Positions 9,988 through 18,655 of a stretch of DNA of 32,106 nt are shown one piece after another. The notes under the pieces were generated by a model that was given only the letters and a program-made list of their open reading frames with translations, had not been told where the DNA came from and made no database searches. Position 1 is the first letter of the stretch; every line of letters starts with the position of its first letter. Where the stretch lies: NCBI GenBank assembly GCA_018715745.1, contig DVLA01000061.1:1-32106 (forward strand), read 5' to 3'. The position numbers were made by a program, and so were the translations under genes. The stretch comes from Candidatus Coprenecus stercoripullorum. Its GTDB lineage: Bacteria > Bacteroidota > Bacteroidia > Bacteroidales > UBA932.

Positions 9988-12276
9988 ATGGATTTTACCA
10001 AAAGTGATTACGACCTTATAAACAAGGAGTTCGAGGAACTGCGCCTTGCAAGCCTCAAGCGTTGCGCCTCCCAGGAGGAATACGACGGGGTTCTGAAAGC
10101 GTTCGAGTTTGCAAATGAAGCCCATAAGGGGGTAAGGCGCCGCTCCGGCGAACCGTATATAATCCATCCTATTTCAGTGGCCAAGATTGTGGTAACCGAG
10201 ATAGGCCTCGGGTACAAGTCCATTGTAACCGCACTTCTGCATGACATTGTAGAGGATACCGACTATACTCTTGATGATATAAAGAGGCTTTTCGGTGAAA
10301 AGATAGCATCGCTCGTCGACGGTCTTACAAAAATCAAGATAGCCCTGGATACCGACAGCGGCAATCTCCAGGCGGAGAACTTCAAACGCATTATCCTCAC
10401 CCTTAACGACGATGTGAGGGTCGTTCTGATAAAACTGGCGGACAGGCTGCATAATGTAAGGACCATCGATTCGATGCCGGATTACAAGAAGGACAAGATC
10501 CTGAGCGAAACGATGTATCTCTTCGTACCGCTGGCCCACCGTCTCGGGCTTTACAAGATCAAGTCCGAGATGGAAAATATATGGCTGAAAACGAGGGACC
10601 CTAAGGAATATAACGAGATTTCGGAGAAAATCGACGCAGTCATAAAGGAAAAGGGCGTGGCGCTGGACAACTTCATAAAGCCCATAGCGGATGCCATGTC
10701 CAATTCCGGATATGTATTCGAGATACAGAAAAGGACGAAGACCCCCTACTCCGTCTGGCACAAGATACATACAAAGCATATAGATTTCGAGAATATCTAC
10801 GACATATACGGACTGCGTATCATTTTCCAGCCCAATCCCGGGGAGAAGGAGTCCACGCAATGCTGGTATATCCATTCTCTTATCGCCGGGCTGTACACGC
10901 CGAGGACGGACCGTATCAGGAACTGGCTCGACCATCCCAAGAGCAACGGCTACGAGGCGCTCCACTGTACTTTCATGAGCAATGAAGGCAGCTGGGTGGA
11001 AGTACAGATACGCACGGAACGCATGGATGCCATAGCAGAGAAAGGGATTGCGGCCCACTGGACCTACAAGAAGGAAAGTTGGGACCAGAACAGCGAGAAG
11101 GATATGGAGAAATGGCTTGACATGGTCAGGGACGTGCTTGACAATCCGGATGCCAATGCTCTGGCTTTTCTCGACAGATTCCATGACTCTCTCATGGATA
11201 ACGAGATATATGTTTTCACCCCAAAGGGGGAATCCAAAGCCCTGCAGAAAGGAGCCACGGCACTGGATTTTGCATACAGTATCCATTCGCAGATAGGGAA
11301 CAGGGCGATAGCCGCCAAGATAAATCTCAGGCTGTCTCCCCTCTCCCAGGAGCTCAGGAACGGGGACCAGGTCGAGATAATTACGGCCGAGTCGCAGAAA
11401 CCGCGCAGGGAATGGCTTGATTTCCTGAAGACCCCCAAGGCCAGGAATTATGTTTACGACGCCCTCAAGGAGGATATGGAAGACAGTGTAAACAGCGGCC
11501 GCGTCATACTCGACAATGAGCTTGCCAAATACGGTGTAAAAATGAACAGCAATGTCATAAAGAAGCTCATGGGGGAATACAAGGCCGCAACCAAGGAGGA
11601 GCTGTATAACAAAGTCTCTACCGGGATAGTTTCGCTGGATGACCTTGACAAGGTCCTGAGGAAGAACAACCAGAGCAAGAATGTGATATACTGGACTCTG
11701 AAACTTTTCAAAAGCAACAGGGAAACAGCCGGGGACGGCCAGGGGACGGGAGCCGGCTCCGATGAGATGAGCGATGAGGTAATACGCAGGAAACTGGACG
11801 AGGTCCTCAAGAACAGGGATGTCATTCTCTCCGGTTCGGACGGCGGGCCGGTAACATACAGGGTGGCGGATTGCTGCTATCCCATCCCCGGAGACAATAT
11901 TGTGGGTTTTATAGATGACAACGGGGATATTATCATCCATAAGAAAACATGCCCTGAGGCCGTAAACCTTGCCGCTAAGCACGGTGACAGGATTGTCAAT
12001 GCCAAATGGAGCAAGGATACGGTCAAGTCCTTCCTTGCCAGGGTAAAGGTGTTCGGTGTGGACAGGATGGGCATACTGAACGAACTTACCAAATGTACCA
12101 CGCTGATATTGAATATAAATATCCGTAAACTCTCCATAGCGGCGCATGACGGCATTTTCGAAGGGTTTATAGACTGCTATGTACGCAGTACCGAGATATT
12201 GGATACGCTGATGGGGCACATAAGGAAAATCAAGGGCGTGGAAAGCGTAACCCGTATTGATATTAAAGAAAGTTGA
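9988..12276 (+). CDS. Bifunctional (p)ppGpp synthetase/hydrolase (RelA/SpoT family)
   Basis: 762 residues with the full long-RSH layout. The HD hydrolase domain is intact: YIIHP with His60, LLHDIVEDT with His85-Asp86, and LADRLHN with Asp152. The synthetase domain has the KTPYSVWHKI region, HPKSNGYEALH and EVQIRTERMD followed by AAHWTYK. Then come a TGS domain (about 400-465, YVFTPKGE), a cysteine-rich segment (ADCCYPIPGD ... HKKTCPEA) and a C-terminal ACT domain. It makes and destroys the stringent-response alarmone. The RFKD/EFDD switch position reads RIRN (309-312), a basic variant nearer the bifunctional type. It starts a new transcription unit and is followed 2 nt later by a lipoprotein gene. 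Confidence 0.95.
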   Translation: MDFTKSDYDLINKEFEELRLASLKRCASQEEYDGVLKAFEFANEAHKGVRRRSGEPYIIHPISVAKIVVTEIGLGYKSIVTALLHDIVEDTDYTLDDIKRLFGEKIASLVDGLTKIKIALDTDSGNLQAENFKRIILTLNDDVRVVLIKLADRLHNVRTIDSMPDYKKDKILSETMYLFVPLAHRLGLYKIKSEMENIWLKTRDPKEYNEISEKIDAVIKEKGVALDNFIKPIADAMSNSGYVFEIQKRTKTPYSVWHKIHTKHIDFENIYDIYGLRIIFQPNPGEKESTQCWYIHSLIAGLYTPRTDRIRNWLDHPKSNGYEALHCTFMSNEGSWVEVQIRTERMDAIAEKGIAAHWTYKKESWDQNSEKDMEKWLDMVRDVLDNPDANALAFLDRFHDSLMDNEIYVFTPKGESKALQKGATALDFAYSIHSQIGNRAIAAKINLRLSPLSQELRNGDQVEIITAESQKPRREWLDFLKTPKARNYVYDALKEDMEDSVNSGRVILDNELAKYGVKMNSNVIKKLMGEYKAATKEELYNKVSTGIVSLDDLDKVLRKNNQSKNVIYWTLKLFKSNRETAGDGQGTGAGSDEMSDEVIRRKLDEVLKNRDVILSGSDGGPVTYRVADCCYPIPGDNIVGFIDDNGDIIIHKKTCPEAVNLAAKHGDRIVNAKWSKDTVKSFLARVKVFGVDRMGILNELTKCTTLILNINIRKLSIAAHDGIFEGFIDCYVRSTEILDTLMGHIRKIKGVESVTRIDIKES

Positions 12277-12278
12277 AG

Positions 12279-14102
12279 ATGAAAAGGAAAAATATTGCCC
12301 ACGCAGCAACTGCAATATTCTCCATACTGGCGCTTACCGCCTTTCCCCCCTCCTGTGCAAATACTTCGACTGCGCCCGAGGGAGGGCCAAAAGACACCAT
12401 ACCGCCTGTTCTCGTAGCCATTTCGCCGAATTACAACGGCCTTAACCATCCGGTTTCCAGGAAGAAGAGCAATGTCGTCTTCGAATTCAACGAATACGTG
12501 GCCCTTAACGAGCCGGGCAAGAATATCTTCCTGTCCCCGCCTCAGTCAAAGCCGCCTACGGCGAAAATCAAGGGGAAAAAGGTCGTGGTGTCCTTTCAGG
12601 AACCCCTTGACTCGAACCGCTCCTACTCTCTTTCCCTCGGGGAGGCCATCAAGGACAACAATGAAGGGAATCCGTTTCCACCCTTCACGCACAGTTTTTC
12701 GACAGGCGGTACCATAGACTCCCTTTTCGTGTCCGGTACTGTGACTGACGCCACTACCATGCTTCCCATGCCCGGTGTCACGGTGCTTTTCCATACCGAC
12801 CCTTCCGACTCGGCCATTTTCAAGGTCCGCCCGAAGGCTGCCGCAAAAAGCGATCTGTGGGGATATTTTACCGTAAGGAACCTGCCGGCAGATACGGTAT
12901 ACAGGGTATTTGCAATAGAGGATCTGAACAACAACAACCTGTATGACCCCGACGCCGAAAGGGTGGCATTTCTCGATACTTTGGTCATCCCTTCGTCCGT
13001 CATGCACTACAATACCCCGGAACTCGTAGCCAGGAGCATGACGGATACGGCAGGATGCATGTCAAGACCCTCCCAACTGAGCCTTTCCATGTTCAAGGAA
13101 ATATCCACCAGACAGTTTCTCAAGGCAAGGGAAAGGCCTTCACGCCGGCATATATTCCTTAAATTCGGTGCCCCCTATCCGCAGATAGACTGCCTCTCCA
13201 TCCAGGGGATACCCGACGACAAGCTCATTTTCGAGTACAATTATTTCAGGGACAGCATAACTATATGGATAAATGAACAGGGAGGCGTACACGATACACT
13301 GCAGCTCGGCCTCAAATACATGAAGACCGACGACACCCTGCATACTCTCGTTCCTTCAAGGGAAATACTCAGGCTTGCCATCCCCAGGCCCAAGTATGAA
13401 AAGAACGAAAGGACGGGAGAAATGGAGGCAATAGTGGATACTATTGCAAAATACAAGGTGACTGCAAATCCGGAAAATATCGATCAGGACGGAATCGTAA
13501 TACAGTTCGAGACCCCCATGATACGGACGCCTTTCGACTCTGTAACCATAACGGCCGTCAATACCAGGCAGCAGGAATCCCTTGCCTCGTATAAGGTGGA
13601 GACCGACACTTCGGATATCAAGCGCTATATACTGAGGCTGGACGAACCTCTTGCGGTCGGATTTGAATATACACTTAAGATACCCGGACGTCAGTTTATG
13701 GATATCAACGGTTTCTATTGTGACAGCCTTGAACAGAGATTCAGTCTCCCCAAAGGGGAAGACCTGAGTTCGATAACATTGATAATGGAAAATGTCTTCG
13801 AAAACTATATTGTGGAACTGACTGACGAAAACAAAAAGAAGATATTCAGGAAATATTCCATCGACTCCGCAGCCGTACTGCCTTTCCCCTATCTTAAGGC
13901 CGGCAAATATTCGATAAGGATTACCGAGGACAAGAACGGGAACGGGATGATTGATACCGGAGTCCTGCTTGAGAAAAAGCAGCCGGAGAAAGTAATGCTG
14001 TATAAGGCGAGCACTTCCCTCGGCAATGATGCATATATACTTGAACTGCCTGCCAGGACTGATCTGGAACAGACCATAGATTTAGCTGAAATGTTCAAAT
14101 GA
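12279..14102 (+). CDS. Ig-like domain lipoprotein, Bacteroidota type
   Basis: 607 residues. It has a lysine/arginine-rich N-terminus, a hydrophobic stretch, then a probable lipidated cysteine (Cys26) in PPSCANTS. The lipobox is not ideal. The following EGGPKDTIPPVLVAISP matches a widespread Bacteroidota lipoprotein family with an SbsA-type Ig-like domain (about 38-125: FEFNEYVAL, FLSPP). A carboxypeptidase-regulatory-like fold follows (VSGTVTDATTMLPMPGVTV, FAIEDLNNNNLYDPDAE), and near the end comes RITEDKNGNGMIDTG. It is probably a surface or periplasmic lipoprotein of unknown role. The ATG is 2 nt after rel, and its TGA overlaps the next ATG. A TTG at 12273, still inside rel, was rejected as the start. 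Confidence 0.85.
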   Translation: MKRKNIAHAATAIFSILALTAFPPSCANTSTAPEGGPKDTIPPVLVAISPNYNGLNHPVSRKKSNVVFEFNEYVALNEPGKNIFLSPPQSKPPTAKIKGKKVVVSFQEPLDSNRSYSLSLGEAIKDNNEGNPFPPFTHSFSTGGTIDSLFVSGTVTDATTMLPMPGVTVLFHTDPSDSAIFKVRPKAAAKSDLWGYFTVRNLPADTVYRVFAIEDLNNNNLYDPDAERVAFLDTLVIPSSVMHYNTPELVARSMTDTAGCMSRPSQLSLSMFKEISTRQFLKARERPSRRHIFLKFGAPYPQIDCLSIQGIPDDKLIFEYNYFRDSITIWINEQGGVHDTLQLGLKYMKTDDTLHTLVPSREILRLAIPRPKYEKNERTGEMEAIVDTIAKYKVTANPENIDQDGIVIQFETPMIRTPFDSVTITAVNTRQQESLASYKVETDTSDIKRYILRLDEPLAVGFEYTLKIPGRQFMDINGFYCDSLEQRFSLPKGEDLSSITLIMENVFENYIVELTDENKKKIFRKYSIDSAAVLPFPYLKAGKYSIRITEDKNGNGMIDTGVLLEKKQPEKVMLYKASTSLGNDAYILELPARTDLEQTIDLAEMFK

Positions 14103-14836
14103 AGCGTCAATTGATATTCGACATATTATTGGTTCTCATGGCTTTCCTGGCCTGCGTCCCTGACATGCAGGCCCAGGATGGCGGAAAGAGGAAACGCAAA
14201 AAGGCTGAAGAGTATCAGGTCGTACCCGGTGTACAGTGGGATACGGCCGTAGTAGTAAGGCCTGTCAAGTACCCTGAGCACCTTATAGGGGTCAGGTACA
14301 GTTTTGACTTTACCGGGGTCTCCATGACTCCTGACATGGAGATAAAGGGGTACAACTCACCTGTCAACATAGCCCTGTTATATACCTATTACCATCCGTT
14401 GTGGTCAACCATAGATATTTTCGGACTGCAGACCGGGGTCAAATACGGCAAATACGGCTTCAGAAACGGAAAATACGAATATGAGAATTTTGAACAGGTT
14501 GTAACTTATATAGAAGTACCTTTCGTATCGGCTTTCCATGTGGATCTGGGGGAATATTTCCGGATATTGGCAAGCATAGGAATGTTCGGAGGGTACAGGA
14601 TGGCCACTACCAAGGAAAACGGTTTCGACTGTTTCGACATAAGATACGACTACGGGGCGATGGGCGGCCTCGGAGTGGCCCTAAGGTGGGGACGGGTGGA
14701 ATTCCACATAGAGGGGTCGTTCCAATACTCTCTCGCTTTCCTTTATCACCCTGAAAAAATGAGCAGCGACTGGTGGCTGTATTCATATCCATGGCGCGCC
14801 GGCATTAATTTCGGAGTTCATGTAAGACTTAAATAG
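14099..14836 (+). CDS. PorT-like outer-membrane beta-barrel protein
   Basis: 245 residues. It has a signal peptide (about 1-26, ending near MQAQ), then a charged linker (GGKRKRKKAEE), and then alternating aromatic/glycine strands such as LIGVRYSFDFTG, GLQTGVKYGKYGF, YIEVPFVSAFHVDL and WRAGINFGVHVRLK. These suggest an eight- to ten-strand outer-membrane barrel like PorT-family proteins. The specific function is unknown. The ATG overlaps the stop of the lipoprotein gene as ATGA, and ispG follows 2 nt later. The lipoprotein and barrel may act together at the outer membrane; this is inference from coupling only. Confidence 0.78.
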   Translation: MKRQLIFDILLVLMAFLACVPDMQAQDGGKRKRKKAEEYQVVPGVQWDTAVVVRPVKYPEHLIGVRYSFDFTGVSMTPDMEIKGYNSPVNIALLYTYYHPLWSTIDIFGLQTGVKYGKYGFRNGKYEYENFEQVVTYIEVPFVSAFHVDLGEYFRILASIGMFGGYRMATTKENGFDCFDIRYDYGAMGGLGVALRWGRVEFHIEGSFQYSLAFLYHPEKMSSDWWLYSYPWRAGINFGVHVRLK

Positions 14837-14838
14837 AG

Positions 14839-16182
14839 ATGAGGTATATTACTGCTAATGTTGATAATGTAATTATCGGAAAAGGACATCCTATTGTAAT
14901 ACAGAGCATGTGCAACTGCGATACGGACGATATATCCGCAGCCGTAAGACAGTGCATTGAGTTAAAAATGGCCGGTGCCTCATTGGTAAGACTTACGACC
15001 CAGGGTCTCAAGGAAGTGGACTCTCTGGGGAAAATCAAGGACGAACTCCGCAGGCTCGGGGAGCAGATCCCCCTTGTCGCCGATGTGCATTTTTCACCTG
15101 AAGTGGCTATTGCAGCCGCCGGGGTGGCCGACAAGGTAAGGATAAATCCCGGTAACTTTGCAAAGGACCATGAGGTGGCAAGACTGAGGTTCAAAGAATT
15201 CATAAAGGCATGCAAGGCAAACGGTACAGCTATCCGTATAGGTATTAATCATGGGTCATTAGGCAGCAGAATTACAGAGTTTTATGGTAATACACCTAAA
15301 GGAATGCAGGAGGCTATGATGGAATGGCTCGGAATGTGTATCGAGGAAAACTTTTTCAATGTCGTACTGTCTTTGAAGGCCAGCAATGTACCGGTAATGG
15401 TCGAAGCATACCGCCTGCTCAATGCAAAAATGCAGGAACTGGGCTACATGTTCCCCCTGCATGTAGGCGTCACTGAAGCGGGAAACGGGGACATGGGAAG
15501 GATAAAGTCTTCGGTCGGTATCGCTTCGCTCCTTTCGGAAGGGATAGGCGATACGATAAGGGTTTCGCTGACTGAGCCGCCTGTCAATGAAATTCCTGTA
15601 GCAAAGCAGATTGTCAAATATTTCTCTCATCCATGCAGGCCGGTCATACCATCTTCCGGAAAACCTTCGATCAAATTGCACTGTGCATCAAAGGAAGAAC
15701 TTATTGTAAGAGCTTCCTGCATATTCGGACCATTGTTGGCAGACAGGAAGATAGATGACTTTGACCTTTCTGCTGACTGTGGCGGGACAGCCTTGGGGAA
15801 ATCGGAAATCGACGAATTCAAAGACAACCTGTTGCAGGCAGTAAGGAGAAAAATCACCAAATGCGAGTACGTGGCATGCCCCGGTTGCGGAAGGACGCTG
15901 TACAATATTGAAAAGGCCCTTAATGAAGTCAAGGAAAGGACTTCCCATCTGAAAGGGCTCACTATCGCTGTTATGGGATGCATCGTGAACGGTCCCGGCG
16001 AAATGGCCGACGCAGACTACGGGTATATCGGTGAAGGACGCGGCAAAGTAAGCATTTTCAGGGGCAGGACTCCCGTAATGCGTTCAGTTCCCCAGGAAAA
16101 TGCCGTGGACACCCTGTTAGGGCTTATCGAGGCTGATATCAAAGACGGATACAGTAGAGCCTGCCCTCCCCGGCTCTCGTGA
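14839..16182 (+). CDS. ispG: 4-hydroxy-3-methylbut-2-enyl diphosphate synthase (IspG/GcpE)
   Basis: 447 residues. Converts the cyclic diphosphate MEcPP to HMBPP in the MEP isoprenoid pathway, using a [4Fe-4S] cluster. The TIM-barrel part runs to about 260 (ADVHFSPEVA, VRINPGNF, GINHGSL, VGVTEAGNG). The iron-sulfur domain has CPGCGRT (Cys347, Cys350) and GCIVNGPGE (Cys381, Glu388), all cluster ligands. Compared with E. coli (about 372 residues) there are roughly 75-80 extra residues between barrel and cluster domain (about 262-340). From memory, other Bacteroidota enzymes carry a much larger insert, so this one looks shortened. Its last 44 bases overlap the convergent protease gene. Confidence 0.95.
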   Translation: MRYITANVDNVIIGKGHPIVIQSMCNCDTDDISAAVRQCIELKMAGASLVRLTTQGLKEVDSLGKIKDELRRLGEQIPLVADVHFSPEVAIAAAGVADKVRINPGNFAKDHEVARLRFKEFIKACKANGTAIRIGINHGSLGSRITEFYGNTPKGMQEAMMEWLGMCIEENFFNVVLSLKASNVPVMVEAYRLLNAKMQELGYMFPLHVGVTEAGNGDMGRIKSSVGIASLLSEGIGDTIRVSLTEPPVNEIPVAKQIVKYFSHPCRPVIPSSGKPSIKLHCASKEELIVRASCIFGPLLADRKIDDFDLSADCGGTALGKSEIDEFKDNLLQAVRRKITKCEYVACPGCGRTLYNIEKALNEVKERTSHLKGLTIAVMGCIVNGPGEMADADYGYIGEGRGKVSIFRGRTPVMRSVPQENAVDTLLGLIEADIKDGYSRACPPRLS

Positions 16183-17512
16183 TTTTCAGCCTGTCGCCTT
16201 TTTCCGCGGACCCGTATTCCATTGTAGCCTCATACAGTCTGCCGCCTATCGAGACCTTTCCCGACGGAAACATTCCCGTTGCGGCAACCGTTTCACTTCC
16301 AACATACCCGGAAATATCACCGACAGGTACGCCTACCCATCCGTCCGATGCCCTGAGTTCCTTCTTCTGTGCAATAATGCTGAATCTCCGTTTCGGATAA
16401 AGCCTGGCGGCACCGTAGATGGATATGGCCAATGCCGCAAGGGCTGAAACTGTCACTAATGCAAGAGGCTTGATAATTGCCATATAGTTTATGCCTCCTG
16501 CCGGCCTTCGGATAAGTTCATTGTCAATCATGGCAGCCGAAAGGGAGAAGACCACAAGCGCTGCCCCCGTTATACCGGTTATTCCGAATCCGGGAAAAGC
16601 GAATATTTCTACTGCTATCAATATGAGGCCGATGAAAAAAAGCGCTATTTCCCAGTGCATGGCCAGGCCGTAAATGTAAAGCGGTGCGAAATACAGTACC
16701 GCACCTATTATTGCGGCTGCCAGTGGAAGGCCTATTCCGGGAGACTGCAATTCAAAATATATACCCCCTATTATCAGCATGAGAAACAGGCTTTGGAGTA
16801 CCGGAGAGAGCAAGGCGAGAGCGACCTTGTCTGTCCATGACAGTTCCTGGGCCGTTATGGTACAGCCATTGCCGCATAGCTTCTCGGCAACTTCTTCCGG
16901 GGAATCCGCCATGCCTTCGCAATACCCTGAAGCAATGGCCTCTTCCGGTGTGAGGCTTATAACTCCTGCCGTATCGACCATTTTTGCCGCTATTGACGGA
17001 TCCCTGCGCCATACTTCGGTTTCCTTTCCGTCTACCGTTACGGTCTTTTTCCCGTGTGATTCTGCCGTCGACCTCATCATGCCACGCATGAAGGACTGAT
17101 ATTTGTCAGGCATGACATTGCCGGAGGCGTCAACTACCGTTGCCGCCCCTATTGACGAGCCGCGTCTCATGTATATCGAATCGCATGCAATGGATATCAG
17201 TGCCCCCGCAGAGGCGGCCTGCCTGCTTATGAATACGGCTGTAGGTATCGGGCATTGCATTATTGCAGCCCTTATGCTGTCGGCCGCATCCACTGCACCG
17301 CCGTACGTATCGAGGTCTATGACGATATAGTCGGCATTCATCCTGACGGCTTCCTTTATGCCCATATTGGCCTTCCTCATGGCAGGCCTGCCGATTTCCC
17401 CCTTGATTTCCATGAGGTATACGGTGTCTGCCACAGAAGCGGAAACAGACAGTGAAATGCAAAGGAGCAATACAGGCAGCAATATGCGTTCAGGCTTGAA
17501 AGAGATTTTCAT
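16139..17512 (-). CDS. NfeD-family membrane-bound serine protease (ClpP class)
   Basis: 457 residues. Signal peptide (about 1-26), then a periplasmic ClpP-like domain with the oxyanion and nucleophile region DTYGGAVDAA and RQAASAGAL (Ser101). Lys137 in MPDKY fits the Ser-Lys dyad known from the archaeal homologue. About four to five membrane segments follow between 225 and 365, then an OB-fold NfeD C-terminal domain (GVPVGDISGYVG ...). Members cleave membrane-protein or stomatin substrates; no stomatin gene is next to it here. It is transcribed divergently from carA, with its own TAAATTTG box, and converges on ispG with a 44-bp coding overlap. Confidence 0.92.
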   Translation of the reverse strand: MKISFKPERILLPVLLLCISLSVSASVADTVYLMEIKGEIGRPAMRKANMGIKEAVRMNADYIVIDLDTYGGAVDAADSIRAAIMQCPIPTAVFISRQAASAGALISIACDSIYMRRGSSIGAATVVDASGNVMPDKYQSFMRGMMRSTAESHGKKTVTVDGKETEVWRRDPSIAAKMVDTAGVISLTPEEAIASGYCEGMADSPEEVAEKLCGNGCTITAQELSWTDKVALALLSPVLQSLFLMLIIGGIYFELQSPGIGLPLAAAIIGAVLYFAPLYIYGLAMHWEIALFFIGLILIAVEIFAFPGFGITGITGAALVVFSLSAAMIDNELIRRPAGGINYMAIIKPLALVTVSALAALAISIYGAARLYPKRRFSIIAQKKELRASDGWVGVPVGDISGYVGSETVAATGMFPSGKVSIGGRLYEATMEYGSAEKGDRLKITRAGEGRLYCIRL

Positions 17513-17531
17513 ATCGGGAATTTTTCAGGAA

Positions 17532-17539
17532 CAAATTTA
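17532..17539 (-). promoter_or_regulatory. Bacteroidota -7 box for the NfeD-type protease gene
   Basis: On the minus strand TAAATTTG matches TAnnTTTG and lies about 19 nt upstream of the ATG at 17512. It is back to back with the carA box, 32 nt apart, the same spacing as at the phosphofructokinase/ligA divergence. Confidence 0.6.
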
Positions 17540-17571
17540 GGAATAATCCTCGCCCCAAAAGCATTTTTTGC

Positions 17572-17579
17572 TATTTTTG
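17572..17579 (+). promoter_or_regulatory. Bacteroidota -7 box for the carA operon
   Basis: TATTTTTG, preceded by TTTTTTGC, matches TAnnTTTG. Nine bases separate it from the carA ATG at 17589, giving a leader of only a few nucleotides. A TTG start at 17568 would lie upstream of the box and is rejected. This is the only promoter-like site I see for the eight genes to 28141. Confidence 0.65.
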
Positions 17580-17588
17580 CGTTTGGGT

Positions 17589-18653
17589 ATGAAAAAAGCG
17601 ACATTACATCTCGGTACAGGCCTTGAATTTCAAGGCTTTTCATTTGGATACGAATACCCTGCGGACGGCGAGGTCGTTTTTAATACGGCGATGGTCGGGT
17701 ATCCGGAATCCCTTACGGACCCCTCCTATTCAGGACAGATACTTTGCGTTACCTACCCTATTGTGGGCAATTACGGGGTGCCGGAAGATAAAGTTACAGG
17801 CAATATTTCCGAAAACTTCGAATCGGAAAAGATACATGTCCGCGGCCTGATTATTTCCGACTATTCATTCAACTACAGTCACTGGAGCGCCGTCAAGAGC
17901 CTTGACGCATGGCTTAAGGAATTCAGGATACCTGGTATTTTCGGAGTGGACACGCGGGAAATCACCAAGATTCTCAGGGAACGCGGCTCCATGCCCGGCG
18001 CAATTATACCTGAAGGCATGTCCCTTGCGACCCCTCCCTACGACCCCGGTTCAGAGAATCAGGTGGCGATAGTAAGCTGCAGGGACGTGATTCGTTACGG
18101 AAGCGGCAGGAAAAAGATAGTGCTTCTTGACTGCGGTGTAAAACATAACATATTAAGGTGCCTGTTGAGAAGAAATATTGAAATCATAAGGGTACCATGG
18201 GATTATGATTTCAACAGCCTGGAATATGACGGGCTTTTCATATCCAACGGCCCCGGCAATCCCGAATATTGTACGGCGGCAGTGGAGAACATCAGAAAGG
18301 CATTGTCCGCAGACAAGCCGGTTTTCGGTATATGCATGGGCAACCAGTTGCTTGCAAAAGCATCCGGAGCATCCACATTCAAGCTCAAATACGGCCACAG
18401 GAGCCATAACCAGCCTGTCCGCCTGCTCGGCACCGACCGCTGTTTCATCACTTCCCAGAACCACGGCTATGCGGTAGACGGGAATACCCTCGGCAAGGAC
18501 TGGGAGCCCCTTTTCATAAACATGAACGACGGTACCAATGAAGGAATCAGGCATAAGAGCGGACGCTACTTTTCCGTGCAGTTCCACCCTGAAGCCTCGA
18601 GCGGCCCGACCGATACGGAATTCCTTTTTGACAAATTCATTAATCTGCTCTGA
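17589..18653 (+). CDS. carA: Carbamoyl-phosphate synthase small subunit
   Basis: 354 residues. The glutaminase partner of CarB, releasing ammonia from glutamine for carbamoyl phosphate, the precursor of pyrimidines and arginine. The N-terminal CPSase domain (FNTAMVGYPESLTDPSY, GVDTREITKILRERG) is followed by a class I glutamine amidotransferase domain with ISNGPGNPEYC, FGICMGNQLLA (nucleophile Cys) and FHPEASSGP (His, Glu). The triad is complete. The start ATG at 17589 follows a promoter box. CarB begins 2 nt after the stop. Confidence 0.97.
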   Translation: MKKATLHLGTGLEFQGFSFGYEYPADGEVVFNTAMVGYPESLTDPSYSGQILCVTYPIVGNYGVPEDKVTGNISENFESEKIHVRGLIISDYSFNYSHWSAVKSLDAWLKEFRIPGIFGVDTREITKILRERGSMPGAIIPEGMSLATPPYDPGSENQVAIVSCRDVIRYGSGRKKIVLLDCGVKHNILRCLLRRNIEIIRVPWDYDFNSLEYDGLFISNGPGNPEYCTAAVENIRKALSADKPVFGICMGNQLLAKASGASTFKLKYGHRSHNQPVRLLGTDRCFITSQNHGYAVDGNTLGKDWEPLFINMNDGTNEGIRHKSGRYFSVQFHPEASSGPTDTEFLFDKFINLL

Positions 18654-18655
18654 CA

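Noticed and set aside
10174-12315. A 713-codon open frame on the minus strand opposite the Rel gene
   Set aside because: It is wholly antisense to a convincing, full-length Rel enzyme, its translation shows no recognisable domain, and such long shadows arise from the codon use of these genes.
12546-13007. Minus-strand frames opposite the Ig-like lipoprotein
   Set aside because: Two different antisense frames are open over the same stretch, neither resembles a known family, and the plus-strand gene explains the region.
17568-17588. A TTG start for CarA
   Set aside because: It lies upstream of the promoter box; the ATG at 17589 gives the normal MKKATLHL-type N-terminus.
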